NCBI GenBank assembly: GCA_040388375.1
Contig: JAZKBU010000004.1
Location: 248,001 to 312,000 of the forward strand
Length of the DNA stretch: 64,000 nucleotides
Direction: 5' to 3'
DNA from: Bacteroidota bacterium
GTDB taxonomy: Bacteria > Bacteroidota > Bacteroidia > UKL13-3
In this document: piece after piece, positions 15,565-23,652 of the stretch
Layout: the number at the start of each line of letters is the position of its first letter
How positions within the stretch are numbered: the first letter of the stretch is position 1
The notes under the pieces: model-generated
Databases searched by the model: none
What the model was told of the DNA's origin: nothing
Seen by the model: the letters and a program-made list of their open reading frames with translations, nothing else
Translations under genes and position numbers: made by a program

Positions 15565-15930
15565 AATTCTTTTTATTAAAGGTTGTGTTTAAACTTAAAG
15601 CAAAAGCATGCCATTTTTTAAAAGAACAACTTACTATCCTCCAGTTCCCTTTATTAATGGGCTTTTATACCTTTTCTAAGTATTATTAATCAATATACAG
15701 TAACTATTTTATGTGGCATTTTATCCCGCATTTGTAATTTCATTCGGGAAATTTTTTCCATATATTTTATTAAAGCCATTTATATTGTTTACACTGCATT
15801 AGCCTGTAAGTATTCAAACAACTATTCAGAGCCCGTATAAAGCACAAAAAGCACATAATATTATATTGTCTGCTTTTGTGAGTGGCCTGAAGTGCTAATG
15901 ATACAAGGTGTAAACCTGTACCTACGGTTA
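15565..15930. promoter_or_regulatory. 366-bp gene-free control region
   Basis: No gene is seen. TGGCATGCTTTTGCT at 15613-15599 (minus strand) is a strong copy of the island promoter element for the 64-residue gene. Farther upstream of that gene is a CGGGAA ... TTTCC palindrome at 15745-15759. A long AT-rich hairpin, roughly CACAAAAAGCA / TGCTTTTGTG at 15847-15882, lies just after the gene ending at 15931 and may act as its terminator. Confidence 0.4.
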
Positions 15931-16269
15931 TCAGGTATCTATATGTTTTGAATCAGGGCCGTCTTGGTCCATTTTTTTATTGATTTCTTTAACGTTTACA
16001 ATAAACTTACCGGTATCGCCATCTGAATACATACCATAAGCATTGATTAGTAAACCTTTTTGGCCATCCTCCGTTTGGAGCGCATATAATATAGCATTAT
16101 CGCTTGGATCGCTATCGCCTTCAAAGCGATAAAAGTTTACAATTTTAACATCGTCCGAAGTATAGCGCTGTCCTGAGTCAGCAGATTCTAATAAATTGCC
16201 TTTAACAGTATACTCTTCTTTAAAACCGTCTCCTTTTAGCTTATTCATGCATGAAGAGAGGGTTTTCAT
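15931..16269 (-). CDS. Conserved small protein of the family often mislabelled phosphoribosylpyrophosphate synthetase
   Basis: The product contains VKIVNFYRFEGDSDPSDNAILYALQ and GQKGLLINAYGMYSD, the hallmark core of a roughly 100-residue Bacteroidota family that databases sometimes call phosphoribosylpyrophosphate synthetase, although it lacks any PRPP-synthetase motif. I chose the ATG at 16269 (112 residues, MKTLSSCMNKLK) because family members start at this point and because the promoter-like element TGGCATGGTTTTGTA at 16330-16316 leaves no leader for the longest frame, which would start at 16308. An ATG at 16293 is also possible. The function is unknown. Confidence 0.65.
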   Translation of the reverse strand: MKTLSSCMNKLKGDGFKEEYTVKGNLLESADSGQRYTSDDVKIVNFYRFEGDSDPSDNAILYALQTEDGQKGLLINAYGMYSDGDTGKFIVNVKEINKKMDQDGPDSKHIDT

Positions 16270-16315
16270 CTCAGTTTTTTCTGTGTTTTCCATGTTAGTT
16301 TTTTCCATAACATAT

Positions 16316-16330
16316 TACAAAACCATGCCA
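16316..16330 (-). promoter_or_regulatory. TGGCAT-type promoter-like element
   Basis: The minus strand reads TGGCATGGTTTTGTA, nearly identical to the copy at 10766-10780. It serves the small gene ending at 15931. A palindrome at 16373-16392 lies 43 bp further upstream. Confidence 0.45.
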
Positions 16331-16372
16331 ACGCCCTTTTTATTCGTTTTGCTTGGGCTCCCAAACAAAAAG

Positions 16373-16392
16373 TGTGGCAAAGAATTCCCACA
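16373..16392. promoter_or_regulatory. Palindrome TGTGGCAA-N4-TTCCCACA, candidate activator site
   Basis: TGTGGCAA-AGAA-TTCCCACA is an 8-4-8 inverted repeat with a single mismatch. It sits in the gap between divergent genes and just upstream of a TGGCAT promoter element, as expected for an enhancer-binding-protein site. It is the best match to the shared motif described in the findings. Confidence 0.5.
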
Positions 16393-16536
16393 TGAGTAAA
16401 AAATCACCACATATCCTATTTACCCATTTATCTTTAATAATTGTTGAATAAGTAGCAATGGCGGTATTCTTCACCGTTTGTATAAATGAGGGTACGATTT
16501 TGAAAGAGTAGAAGTACAAATTAAAAATAATCAATT

Positions 16537-18231
16537 ATGAAAACAATCGTACTTAAAACAAAACAGGCAGTGCAGCATGTGAAAAATATTTCTCTTCTTA
16601 TCATTGCAATTAGTGTAACATTTTCTTTAAACGCTCAAACATGGGGAACTCAAAGTTCTTTAATTACCGATGATATCAACGGGCTTACTTTTTCTAAATC
16701 GGTTAATACCGGATTTGCCGTTGCTTCAGGTGGAAGAATTATTAAAACAACCAACAGTGGAAACACTTGGGTTTTACAAAACTCAGGAACAGTAAATAAC
16801 CTTTCGGCTGTTAGCTTCTCTAACAATATTATTGATACAGGTTATATTGTAGGTGATAGCGGTCTTGTATTGATGACCATTAATGGCGGGTCAAGCTGGT
16901 CAATGATTCCAAGCGGAACCACTGCTCAATTAAATGATATCTCTATAAAAAACGGAGAAGGCTTTATAGTTGGTGATGGCGGAGTAATTTTACGTGTTTC
17001 AGGAACAAGTATTACCCCACTTACTTCAAATACAACCAACAATTTGTACAGTGTGTTTATGATGAACAGCACCAGCGCAGTAGTAGCAGGAGGAGGCGTT
17101 CTTACAGCCACTTTACTTATTACCTACAACTCAGGAACCGTATGGACTCCTGTTTCAACCGGAGCCAGCTCACAATTAAATGATGTGTTTTTTATAAACG
17201 ATTCAACTGCTTATGTAGTTGGAAACATTGGAACCATTCTTAAAACAACTAACTATGGTGCTAATTGGACCACTCAAACAGGAGGAGGATTAAATAACTT
17301 AAATGCAGCTTATTTTGTAAGTAAAGACAGCGGTTATATAGCAGGTGCAGCAGGTACTCTTTTAAGAACTATAAATGGAGGAACCACATGGACAACTGCC
17401 GTAAGCGGAACTACCAACGAGTTAAAAGATATTGCTTTTACAGATCAGTACAGAGGTTATGCAGCCGGTGTTGCCGGAACAGTTATCAGAACTTGCCCTA
17501 CCGTAATGTTTGATGCTTCGCCTAACGACAGTATCTGTATTCATAGCTCTGCAAACTTTACCAATCAAAGTAAAAATGCTACCAGCTATATATGGTTACA
17601 AGATGGAGATACTGTTAGTTTAAATACAGATTATAGCTATCAGTTTGACACAGTAGGAAACTATTCTATCAGATTGATTGCAGATAACGGAACTTGCCAA
17701 AGCAGTTTAACACAAGTTGTAAATGTAGGAGCAGCACCAGTAGTTAATTTAGGTAATGATACAACTATTTGCTCTACCTGTACTATTACCTTGAATGCAG
17801 GTAATGTGGGTTCAACCTATAAATGGTTCAGAGATGGTGTTGCTACTGGAGTTGTTTCAAGAACAAATACAGTTGGTGTTGCCGGTACTTATAGAGTTGA
17901 CGTAGAAAACGCCAATGGTTGCGTTACGTCAGATTCAATAAAAGTAAGCCTTTCTACAGGAGTAGAAACACTTTCAGGAAACCTAGTGGATTTGGTTATC
18001 TATCCTAATCCTAATAACAAAGTATTTGCCCTTGACTTTTCAGTTAAACAAAAACAAGAAACTGTAATTACCATTACCAATATTATTGGTGATGTAGTTT
18101 ATTCTGAATACATAGCCCAAGCGGGTAAATATGCTAATAAAATTTCTTTGGAAGCATTTTCATCAGGTGTTTATTTTGTAAACATTAAAAGTGGTGATAG
18201 CAGCCAAACAATGAAAGTAGTTACCTTTTAA
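16537..18231 (+). CDS. YCF48/BNR-repeat secreted protein with PKD domain and T9SS sorting domain
   Basis: This 564-residue protein has a signal peptide (cleavage after SLNAQ, about residue 33). Residues 40-330 are repeated YCF48/Ycf48-like beta-propeller blades, visible as recurrent GNTWxxQxSG / GYIVGDSG / LRTINGGTTW motifs. A PKD-like segment follows (about 335-400, ANFTNQSKNATSYIWLQDGD), then a region with GCVTSDSIKVS, and finally a type A sorting domain starting at LVIYPNPNNKVF (about residue 487). It should be delivered to the cell surface or medium by the type IX system. Its ligand is unknown. It is monocistronic with a strong terminator. Confidence 0.85.
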   Translation: MKTIVLKTKQAVQHVKNISLLIIAISVTFSLNAQTWGTQSSLITDDINGLTFSKSVNTGFAVASGGRIIKTTNSGNTWVLQNSGTVNNLSAVSFSNNIIDTGYIVGDSGLVLMTINGGSSWSMIPSGTTAQLNDISIKNGEGFIVGDGGVILRVSGTSITPLTSNTTNNLYSVFMMNSTSAVVAGGGVLTATLLITYNSGTVWTPVSTGASSQLNDVFFINDSTAYVVGNIGTILKTTNYGANWTTQTGGGLNNLNAAYFVSKDSGYIAGAAGTLLRTINGGTTWTTAVSGTTNELKDIAFTDQYRGYAAGVAGTVIRTCPTVMFDASPNDSICIHSSANFTNQSKNATSYIWLQDGDTVSLNTDYSYQFDTVGNYSIRLIADNGTCQSSLTQVVNVGAAPVVNLGNDTTICSTCTITLNAGNVGSTYKWFRDGVATGVVSRTNTVGVAGTYRVDVENANGCVTSDSIKVSLSTGVETLSGNLVDLVIYPNPNNKVFALDFSVKQKQETVITITNIIGDVVYSEYIAQAGKYANKISLEAFSSGVYFVNIKSGDSSQTMKVVTF

Positions 18232-18255
18232 GGTATACCAAATTCAATAATTTAG

Positions 18256-18290
18256 GAGGGCGTAACAGGTAAAACTGTTACGCCCTCTTT
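18256..18290 (+). terminator. Rho-independent terminator
   Basis: GAGGGCGTAACAG and CTGTTACGCCCTC are perfect 13-nt inverted repeats with a 6-nt loop, followed by TTT, 25 bp after the stop at 18231. Confidence 0.9.
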
Positions 18291-18332
18291 GCATTTCGTA
18301 TAAATAAAACCACTGCTTATATAAACAAAATG

Positions 18333-18363
18333 TTTGTACAGGCTTGGTTTTTAATTATATTTC
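18333..18363 (+). promoter_or_regulatory. Housekeeping-type promoter
   Basis: TTTG at 18333-18336, an exact 19-bp spacer and TATATTTC at 18356-18363 match the Bacteroidota promoter TTTG-N19-TAnnTTTG with one mismatch. The ATG of the response regulator is 43 nt further on. A weak stem ATATTTC / GAAATAT overlaps the start region. Confidence 0.55.
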
Positions 18364-18405
18364 GCTATTATTGAGTGAAATATAAATTACCTCTATAAAT
18401 TTAAG

Positions 18406-18900
18406 ATGAGCCCTGTTCAAAAAAATATTATTAAGAAATTAATAATTGCAGATGATGATCATGACGACCAGATTCTGTTAAAAGAAGCTCTGGAAGACTT
18501 TGAAAATCCCCCAGCCACCCAAATGGTTTCAGATGGATGCCAACTAATCAAGGTACTTGAAAATTCACCACTTCCGAGTCTTGTTTTAATGGATTTAAAT
18601 ATGCCTAATAAAAACGGAATTGAATGTTTACTTGAAATCCGTTCCAATACTAAATTCGACAGGCTTCCTATAGTAGTATTATCTACTTCAAAAGATCCGC
18701 ATGATATAGAAGCGTGTTATAACAGTGGAGCAAATCTTTTCTTTTCTAAGCCTTATACGTTTAAAGAACTTAAAACATTGGTACACTCCGTACTAAATGT
18801 AGACTGGCAATCATTTGTTGGACACAGGCTTAACAGGCAGGAATTTATAGGCATAGCTTTAAAAGGACAATTTCCTTCCCATCTTCTTGTAACAGCTTAA
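18406..18900 (+). CDS. Single-domain response regulator (Rcp1-like receiver)
   Basis: This 164-residue protein is one receiver domain. The acidic pocket is ADDDHDD (residues about 12-18), the phosphorylation site is Asp in VLMDLNMPNKNG (about 65), the conserved Ser/Thr is in VLSTSKD and the Lys is in FFSKPYT (about 112). The long alpha4-alpha5 form with no output domain resembles Rcp1-type regulators that pair with phytochrome-like or HDLQEPLR-class kinases, several of which lie in this window. A 40-residue C-terminal tail has no recognised domain. It probably relays phosphate to another protein instead of binding DNA. Confidence 0.88.
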   Translation: MSPVQKNIIKKLIIADDDHDDQILLKEALEDFENPPATQMVSDGCQLIKVLENSPLPSLVLMDLNMPNKNGIECLLEIRSNTKFDRLPIVVLSTSKDPHDIEACYNSGANLFFSKPYTFKELKTLVHSVLNVDWQSFVGHRLNRQEFIGIALKGQFPSHLLVTA

Positions 18901-19082
18901 TTCTTTCAGTAGGTAGTTAAAGGACGGAGAGTTATTGATAGCTCAAGCAGCATATCAATACATTGCTGTGCAATACCCTTTAATAACATCTTACACTAAA
19001 TCGGAGCCACTTTATTTCTGCAACCTGTTTACTAATTGGGTGGTATAATTCTTGAATTACTTTCTGCTGAAAACTTAATAGT

Positions 19083-19559
19083 ATGAAAGCAGGAAATGAC
19101 GACTTCTCATCAGACAAAATGAGTATTGATGAGACCACAAAAGAAAATATCCAAAAATATATAGACCAAGGTGAGGGTGCTATTGACAGGCGGGTTCGTG
19201 AACTTGATAACAAATGGGATATGGAAAAAACAATTCGTTTTAATATATCAGTATTAGCTCTTGCAGGTGTTTTGTTTGGCACTTTTAAAAAAAGAAGATG
19301 GTCCGTTTTATCGGTAGCCATTACTGCTTTTATTGCACAACACCTTATTTCAAAATGGTGTCCTTCGCTCCCTTTATTAAAAAAACTCGGTATGCAAACG
19401 CATAAGGAAATTGAGCGAGAAAAGTATGCATTAAAAGCTTTGCGTGGAGATTTTAAAAGTATTAAAAGTAACGTTGATAAAGCATGGGAAGCAGTTAACA
19501 AAGAAAAAATGCGCAAAACGATTGGCTTTATGAAAGGTGATGATTATAAACCCGAATAA
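19083..19559 (+). CDS. Membrane protein with DUF2892-like segment
   Basis: This 158-residue protein has a charged N-terminus. Then comes EGAIDRRVRELDNKWDMEKTIRFNISVLALAGVLFGTF, which resembles the DUF2892 pattern of a motif followed by two transmembrane helices (about residues 55-95), and a Lys-rich cytoplasmic tail (DFKSIKSNVDKAWEAVNKEKM). DUF2892-type proteins are small inner-membrane proteins of unknown function. The gene is monocistronic, lies between a response regulator and an outer membrane protein, and uses the ATG at 19083. Confidence 0.6.
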   Translation: MKAGNDDFSSDKMSIDETTKENIQKYIDQGEGAIDRRVRELDNKWDMEKTIRFNISVLALAGVLFGTFKKRRWSVLSVAITAFIAQHLISKWCPSLPLLKKLGMQTHKEIEREKYALKALRGDFKSIKSNVDKAWEAVNKEKMRKTIGFMKGDDYKPE

Positions 19560-19652
19560 TTGTTTTTAATAATTGTAGAATAAAGTTCTCATAACTACTT
19601 TATTTATTCCACACTAAAATGCTATAGTGCCTGATACAGTAGGTTTTTTATT

Positions 19653-19667
19653 TGGCACTGTTTTTCT
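19653..19667 (+). promoter_or_regulatory. TGGCAC-type promoter-like element
   Basis: TGGCACTGTTTTTCT lies 31 nt before the ATG at 19698 and matches the island element in the TGGCAC block and T-rich spacer. A TTCCACAC half-site is about 50 bp upstream. Confidence 0.35.
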
Positions 19668-19697
19668 ATTGATGTTTACATTATTAAAACAATATTT

Positions 19698-20405
19698 ATG
19701 AAAACAGTACTAACATACTTATTCCTTGCAGCTATATGTATTCAGGCAAATGCGCAGGATGACAAACGCGGATATTTAACTCTTGGATTTGGTCCATCTA
19801 TTCCTTTTTCAGATTTCTCAAGCACCAGTACAGGAAACGATGATGCCGGCTATGCAATGGCAGGAGGTAATTTAAATATAACTTTTGCATACAGGCTTGG
19901 TAACAATCTAGGCCTTACAGCAATGCTTACTGGTACAAGTAATGTAGTTGATGAAGATGCAATCGCAGCAGATTTCAATGAAAATTATCCGGGTGCCACT
20001 TGGACTATTGGTGCAGACCGATGGAGAATTGGTGGATTAATGGTTGGTGGCTTTGCCACATTTCCGGCCAGCGAAAATTTATCATTTGATGTACGCTTAT
20101 TAGGTGGCGTACTAAATTCTACTATGCCTCAAATAAGGGCAACTGCTGTATCCGGTATTGCCGGTGCAACAGCCACACGCGAAGAGAAAACAGCAGCAGC
20201 ACCTACCTTCGATTTAGGTTTTATGTTTCGCTATAAAGTCGGAGGCTCGTTATGTTTATTAGCCGGAGCCGATTTTATCGGAGCTAATCCTACATTTAAT
20301 GATGTAAAAACTACTACTTCTTTTGGATCCTCATCTACTGCTGATATCGATCAGAGTTATAGCACAATGAACATTAATATTGGAATTGGTATTTTATTAA
20401 AATAA
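19698..20405 (+). CDS. Outer membrane beta-barrel protein
   Basis: This 235-residue protein has a signal peptide (residues 1-20, ending IQANAQ) and alternating amphipathic strands with Gly and aromatic residues (RGYLTLGFGPSIPFSDFSS, NLNITFAYRLG, FDLGFMFRYKVG). It ends INIGIGILLK, the short C-terminal strand usual for such barrels. It is probably a small barrel of eight to ten strands in the outer membrane; no substrate can be inferred. It is followed after 34 bp by a pyridoxamine-phosphate-oxidase-like gene on the same strand. Confidence 0.78.
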   Translation: MKTVLTYLFLAAICIQANAQDDKRGYLTLGFGPSIPFSDFSSTSTGNDDAGYAMAGGNLNITFAYRLGNNLGLTAMLTGTSNVVDEDAIAADFNENYPGATWTIGADRWRIGGLMVGGFATFPASENLSFDVRLLGGVLNSTMPQIRATAVSGIAGATATREEKTAAAPTFDLGFMFRYKVGGSLCLLAGADFIGANPTFNDVKTTTSFGSSSTADIDQSYSTMNINIGIGILLK

Positions 20406-20439
20406 AGCATTCCTAAATAAAATTTATAATCTAACTATC

Positions 20440-20880
20440 ATGGCAGACACTAAAAATATGAACCGTTCCGATGCAATCAAAAAAATAAAAGATGTAGCAG
20501 AAGATATTAGTATATGTATGTTTTGCACACATACCGAGGGAATACCTTTTGAAACAAGACCAATGGGAACGCGAAAAGTAGACGAAGATGGGAGTATCTG
20601 GTTTCTAAGCTCGGATAATTTTTCTAAAAAAATAGAAAATATGCATGACGATAAAGTGCAGCTTATTTATTCAAAACCTTCACAAACCTATTTCTTAAGC
20701 ATATTTGGGCACGCGGAAGTAATAAAGGATTTTCTCAAAATAGAAAAGCTTGGTAACAATTTAATTAAAGCATTGCTTCCCGAGGAGAAAAGAAATCCCA
20801 ACCTTACGTTTATAAGAATTACACCTGAGCATGCAAATTTTTGGGATACAAAAAACGGAAAAATGCTTTCGCTGTTGTAA
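20440..20880 (+). CDS. Pyridoxamine 5'-phosphate oxidase-like family protein (general stress protein 26 type)
   Basis: This 146-residue split-barrel flavin-binding protein has the order typical of the general stress FMN-binding family: an N-terminal helix (AIKKIKDVAEDISICMFCT), a strand pair with TRPMGTRKVDEDGSIWFLSS, the VQLIYSKPSQTYFLSIFGHAEVI segment and a C-terminal ITPEHANFWDTKNGKM. Members bind FMN or related flavins; the reaction is rarely known. The general-stress relationship fits the surrounding genes. It is probably cotranscribed with the genes on either side. Confidence 0.85.
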   Translation: MADTKNMNRSDAIKKIKDVAEDISICMFCTHTEGIPFETRPMGTRKVDEDGSIWFLSSDNFSKKIENMHDDKVQLIYSKPSQTYFLSIFGHAEVIKDFLKIEKLGNNLIKALLPEEKRNPNLTFIRITPEHANFWDTKNGKMLSLL

Positions 20881-20913
20881 ACAAAAAATGCTTTCGTTTA
20901 ATAAACCTTGTTT

Positions 20914-21681
20914 ATGGATACATTAACTGCAAAACCCACTCTTAGAATGGCTGTGTTTTTAGCTATAATACTCAATGTATTTTTCAACCTGTTTTATAAT
21001 AAGCTATTTTCTGAACTCCTGACCATTCAGGAAGTATCACAATTGCATTATAACTTCTTTACTCCGGCACCATATACCTTTATAATTTGGGGTGTTATTT
21101 ACATAACTTTTATTGATTATGGCTTTTACCAATTGCTTGCCGCACAAAGAAATTTAGCAGTATTAAACCTATTGGCTTGGCCAATGATTATTGCCAATAT
21201 ATTGTGTTCAGTATGGCTTGTTTTATTTGCTTCTAATCAAATTACCGGAAGCTTAGTGCTTATCATTATGATTCTGGTTTGTGCTATGTTTTTGTTTTTC
21301 ATAGCAGAAAAATACCGGGCTTCATATACGTGGTTTCTTTTTCCCTTTAGTCTTTTCTTTGGTTGGATATCAGTTGCTACTATTGCAAATTTTTCAACCT
21401 GGTTAGCAGCAATGAATTGGGACGGGGGCACGCTAGGCCTTTCTACTTGGACAATAATAATGATGGTACTTGCTGTTGTGGCAGCACTTGTAATAAGCAT
21501 CCGTTTTAAAAACTGGGTGTATCCATTGGTAATTACTTGGGCTATTACTGGTATATCAATAGCTAACATTTCTATCAATCCTATTGTATCCTATTCAGCA
21601 GTTCTATTAGTTGTTATATTATTGGCTTGGCTTGTTGCCTATTTTAGTTTAGAGGCATTCAGAAAAAGCAATATCACATAA
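20914..21681 (+). CDS. TspO/MBR-related tryptophan-rich membrane protein
   Basis: This 255-residue protein, taken from the ATG at 20914, has about eight hydrophobic helices. An N-terminal FFTPAPYTFIIWGVIYITF segment resembles the conserved P-x-x-x-F-x-x-W-x-x-x-Y motif of the TspO/MBR family, although the protein is longer than the usual 160 residues, as are the YoaI/extended members in Bacteroidota. TspO proteins bind porphyrins and related ligands in the membrane. A TTG codon at 20908 is a less likely start. It lies 33 bp after the flavin-binding gene and probably shares its transcript. Confidence 0.6.
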   Translation: MDTLTAKPTLRMAVFLAIILNVFFNLFYNKLFSELLTIQEVSQLHYNFFTPAPYTFIIWGVIYITFIDYGFYQLLAAQRNLAVLNLLAWPMIIANILCSVWLVLFASNQITGSLVLIIMILVCAMFLFFIAEKYRASYTWFLFPFSLFFGWISVATIANFSTWLAAMNWDGGTLGLSTWTIIMMVLAVVAALVISIRFKNWVYPLVITWAITGISIANISINPIVSYSAVLLVVILLAWLVAYFSLEAFRKSNIT

Positions 21682-21740
21682 GAACAACATACTATAATAA
21701 ATCAAAAGTTTTATTAGTGCTTACTTTACTTAAAAAGAGT

Positions 21741-21831
21741 AAGGAGGAGTAAGGTTTACATGAGTTACTTATTCTATAAAACAAGCACAACAATTGAAGC
21801 AAAAACGCTTCGGTAAACTTTACTCCTCCTT
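21741..21831. other. Long imperfect hairpin in an intergenic region
   Basis: AAGGAGGAGTAAGGTTTAC (21741-21759) and GTAAACTTTACTCCTCCTT (21813-21831) are 19-nt inverted repeats with one G-U pair. They enclose a 53-nt loop that contains its own GAAGC / GCTTC stem near 21795. It lies 60 bp after the TspO-like gene in a 380-bp gap that is otherwise gene-free. It may be a terminator or a structured RNA end. Confidence 0.55.
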
Positions 21832-22008
21832 TATATATATATACTTTATAAGAGAATTGATACTTAAACTATATAAAAAACATGCCAATCGTTTTTTGCA
21901 ATATTTTTGGGTATTCTTTACAAAGGAATGTGTATTATTTTCCTCTGCTGTGGGATAAATTCAACACAAGCTAAGCTGATATATGGGGAATAAGCACTCT
22001 TTACCCGA

Positions 22009-22024
22009 TGGCATATTAGTTGTA
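22009..22024 (+). promoter_or_regulatory. TGGCAT-type promoter-like element
   Basis: TGGCAT-ATTAG-TTGTA has the exact 12-bp GG-to-G(T/C) spacing of a sigma-54 promoter and lies 38 nt before the ATG at 22062. A TGTGGGAT ... CAACACA half-palindrome is 41-60 bp upstream (21949-21968). Confidence 0.45.
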
Positions 22025-22061
22025 TTTCTGTAGGTATATATAAACCTTAATTCAAACAATT

Positions 22062-22508
22062 ATGAGCACAATAACAGATAAAGCAGTAAGGGTTATTAAA
22101 GACCTTATTATCATAAACAACGATAGATATGAAGGTTATAACACTGCAGCTACAGAAACAAACGACTTGGACTTGAAAACAATGTTTGAGCGTTTCAGTA
22201 ATCAAAGCAATCAGTTTAACTCGGAACTACGCAGTTTTATTCCCAGAGAAGAATCACCAGATGGAGAAACAACAACTTCGGGAAAGTTATATCGTGTATG
22301 GATGGACGTTCGTGCAGCGATTACTGCTAATGACAGAAAAGCGGTTCTCTCTTCATGTGAATTTGGCGAAGATGTAGCATTGGCTTCTTACAAATCAGCA
22401 CTGAAGGAAGAAGAACTGTCGGAAGATATTATAGATACTATTTCAAAACATAAGAATGCATTGCAAGAAGCACACAATACTGTGAAAGCAATGAGAGATA
22501 GTGCTTAG
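22062..22508 (+). CDS. PA2169-family (DUF2383) four-helix-bundle protein
   Basis: This 148-residue helical protein matches the PA2169/DUF2383 ferritin-like family: ITDKAVRVIKDLIIINNDRYEGYNTAATET, then a FERFSNQSNQFNSELRSFI helix and a central WMDVRAAITANDRKAVLSSCEFGEDVALASYKSAL stretch, ending in QEAHNTVKAMRD. Such proteins are four-helix bundles linked to stress responses, but no activity is established. It has a strong sigma-54-like element upstream and a shared terminator downstream, so it is probably a single-gene stress-induced unit. Confidence 0.85.
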   Translation: MSTITDKAVRVIKDLIIINNDRYEGYNTAATETNDLDLKTMFERFSNQSNQFNSELRSFIPREESPDGETTTSGKLYRVWMDVRAAITANDRKAVLSSCEFGEDVALASYKSALKEEELSEDIIDTISKHKNALQEAHNTVKAMRDSA

Positions 22509-22529
22509 CAATATTCCTTACTAAAACGT

Positions 22530-22564
22530 AAAAGGTTACAGAATATATTTCTGCCACCTTTTTT
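22530..22564. terminator. Bidirectional terminator
   Basis: AAAAGGT-ta-CAGAA ... TTCTG-cc-ACCTTTT forms an interrupted stem with T-runs on both strands, placed between the convergent genes ending at 22508 and 22563, and overlaps the stop codon of the latter. Confidence 0.75.
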
Positions 22565-23651
22565 ATGTTAAAAATGAAATAATAAACTCTGATCCTTTTT
22601 GTTCAGAGCTTACCTCTATTTTTCCCTTATGTCCTAAAATAATATTTTGGGCAGATGCCAGACCAAGTCCCGATCCTTTTTCTTTAGAAGTAAAAAAAGG
22701 CTCAAATAATTTGTCCATGATTTCAGGAGGAATACCCGTCCCGTTATCTTTTATCCGCACCCTTATATGATTAGGTAGCTTTTCTGTTTTTATGGTAATG
22801 GTTGCTTCCGGGTTTTCTTCTAAAACCTCAATGGCATTGATAATAATATTTACGAAAGCAATTTTTAATTTCTCTGCATCAACAGGAAGCTGAATAACAG
22901 GATGTGAATATTCTTCAATAATTTTAACCGATTGCAGGCTCAATCTATCTTCCACCAGTTTTAACGTATCCTTTACAATGTCTATCAGGTTGCATTCTTC
23001 TAATACTATATCGCCAAACCTTGTGGAATCCATTAAGTTTACAACCAATTGGTTAATGCGTTTACTGTTTCTTGTAATAATTTCCAGATACGAGTTAAAC
23101 TCTTCGTTTTCCGGAAGAAGTTCTTTCATTTGTTCTGCACATAATAAAATATTGGTAAGCGGATTTTTTACTTCGTGCGCTATCATTCTTGCTATTCTAT
23201 CCGTACTTACAATTTTGTTAATGGTGTTCTGGTAGTTTTCATTCTCTTTGATGATACGCGTATTATTAGCGCTTTCAATGGTATACCTTACTGCTCTTTC
23301 AATGGTTGATGCATCAAAAGTACCTTTAACAAGATAATCCGAAGCGCCCAGTTTCATGGCCTCCATATCAATGCTTGTACTGCCTTTACCGGTAAGTAAT
23401 ATAACAGGTATAAAAGCATCTTTTTCCTTTACTCTTTTCAATACTTCAATACCACTCGTAGTGCCCAGTAAATAATCTGTAATTACTAAATCAAAAGTAC
23501 CTTCACTAATGTGCGTAAGAAAATTATTATAGTTAACGGCCCAGGTAATTTCATAAGGTAAAAAAGTATCCGACAAGTAATCTTTGATAATCATGTAATC
23601 ATCTTCATCATCCTCAACCAGCAATATTTTTATTAGTTCTTTCGCATCCAT
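22563..23651 (-). CDS. Receiver-histidine kinase hybrid
   Basis: From the ATG at 23651 this is a 362-residue soluble protein. A receiver domain comes first (acidic pocket VEDDEDD, phosphoryl Asp in LVITDYLLGTTSG, Thr in LLTGKGS, Lys in YLVKGTFD). It is followed by a HisKA domain with the H-box MIAHEVKNPLTNI (about residue 170) and an HATPase with the N-box NIIINAIEVLEE, DNGTGIP and GSGLGLASAQNII motifs. The receiver precedes the kinase, so it may be switched by phosphorylation from another kinase. The longest frame (start 23684) runs into the upstream gene, and the ATG chosen lies one base after that gene's stop, so the two are cotranscribed. Confidence 0.9.
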   Translation of the reverse strand: MDAKELIKILLVEDDEDDYMIIKDYLSDTFLPYEITWAVNYNNFLTHISEGTFDLVITDYLLGTTSGIEVLKRVKEKDAFIPVILLTGKGSTSIDMEAMKLGASDYLVKGTFDASTIERAVRYTIESANNTRIIKENENYQNTINKIVSTDRIARMIAHEVKNPLTNILLCAEQMKELLPENEEFNSYLEIITRNSKRINQLVVNLMDSTRFGDIVLEECNLIDIVKDTLKLVEDRLSLQSVKIIEEYSHPVIQLPVDAEKLKIAFVNIIINAIEVLEENPEATITIKTEKLPNHIRVRIKDNGTGIPPEIMDKLFEPFFTSKEKGSGLGLASAQNIILGHKGKIEVSSEQKGSEFIISFLT

Positions 23652-23652
23652 G

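Noticed and set aside
15931-16308. Label of the small protein as phosphoribosylpyrophosphate synthetase
   Set aside because: The 112-residue product has none of the PRPP synthetase motifs; the label is a database carry-over.
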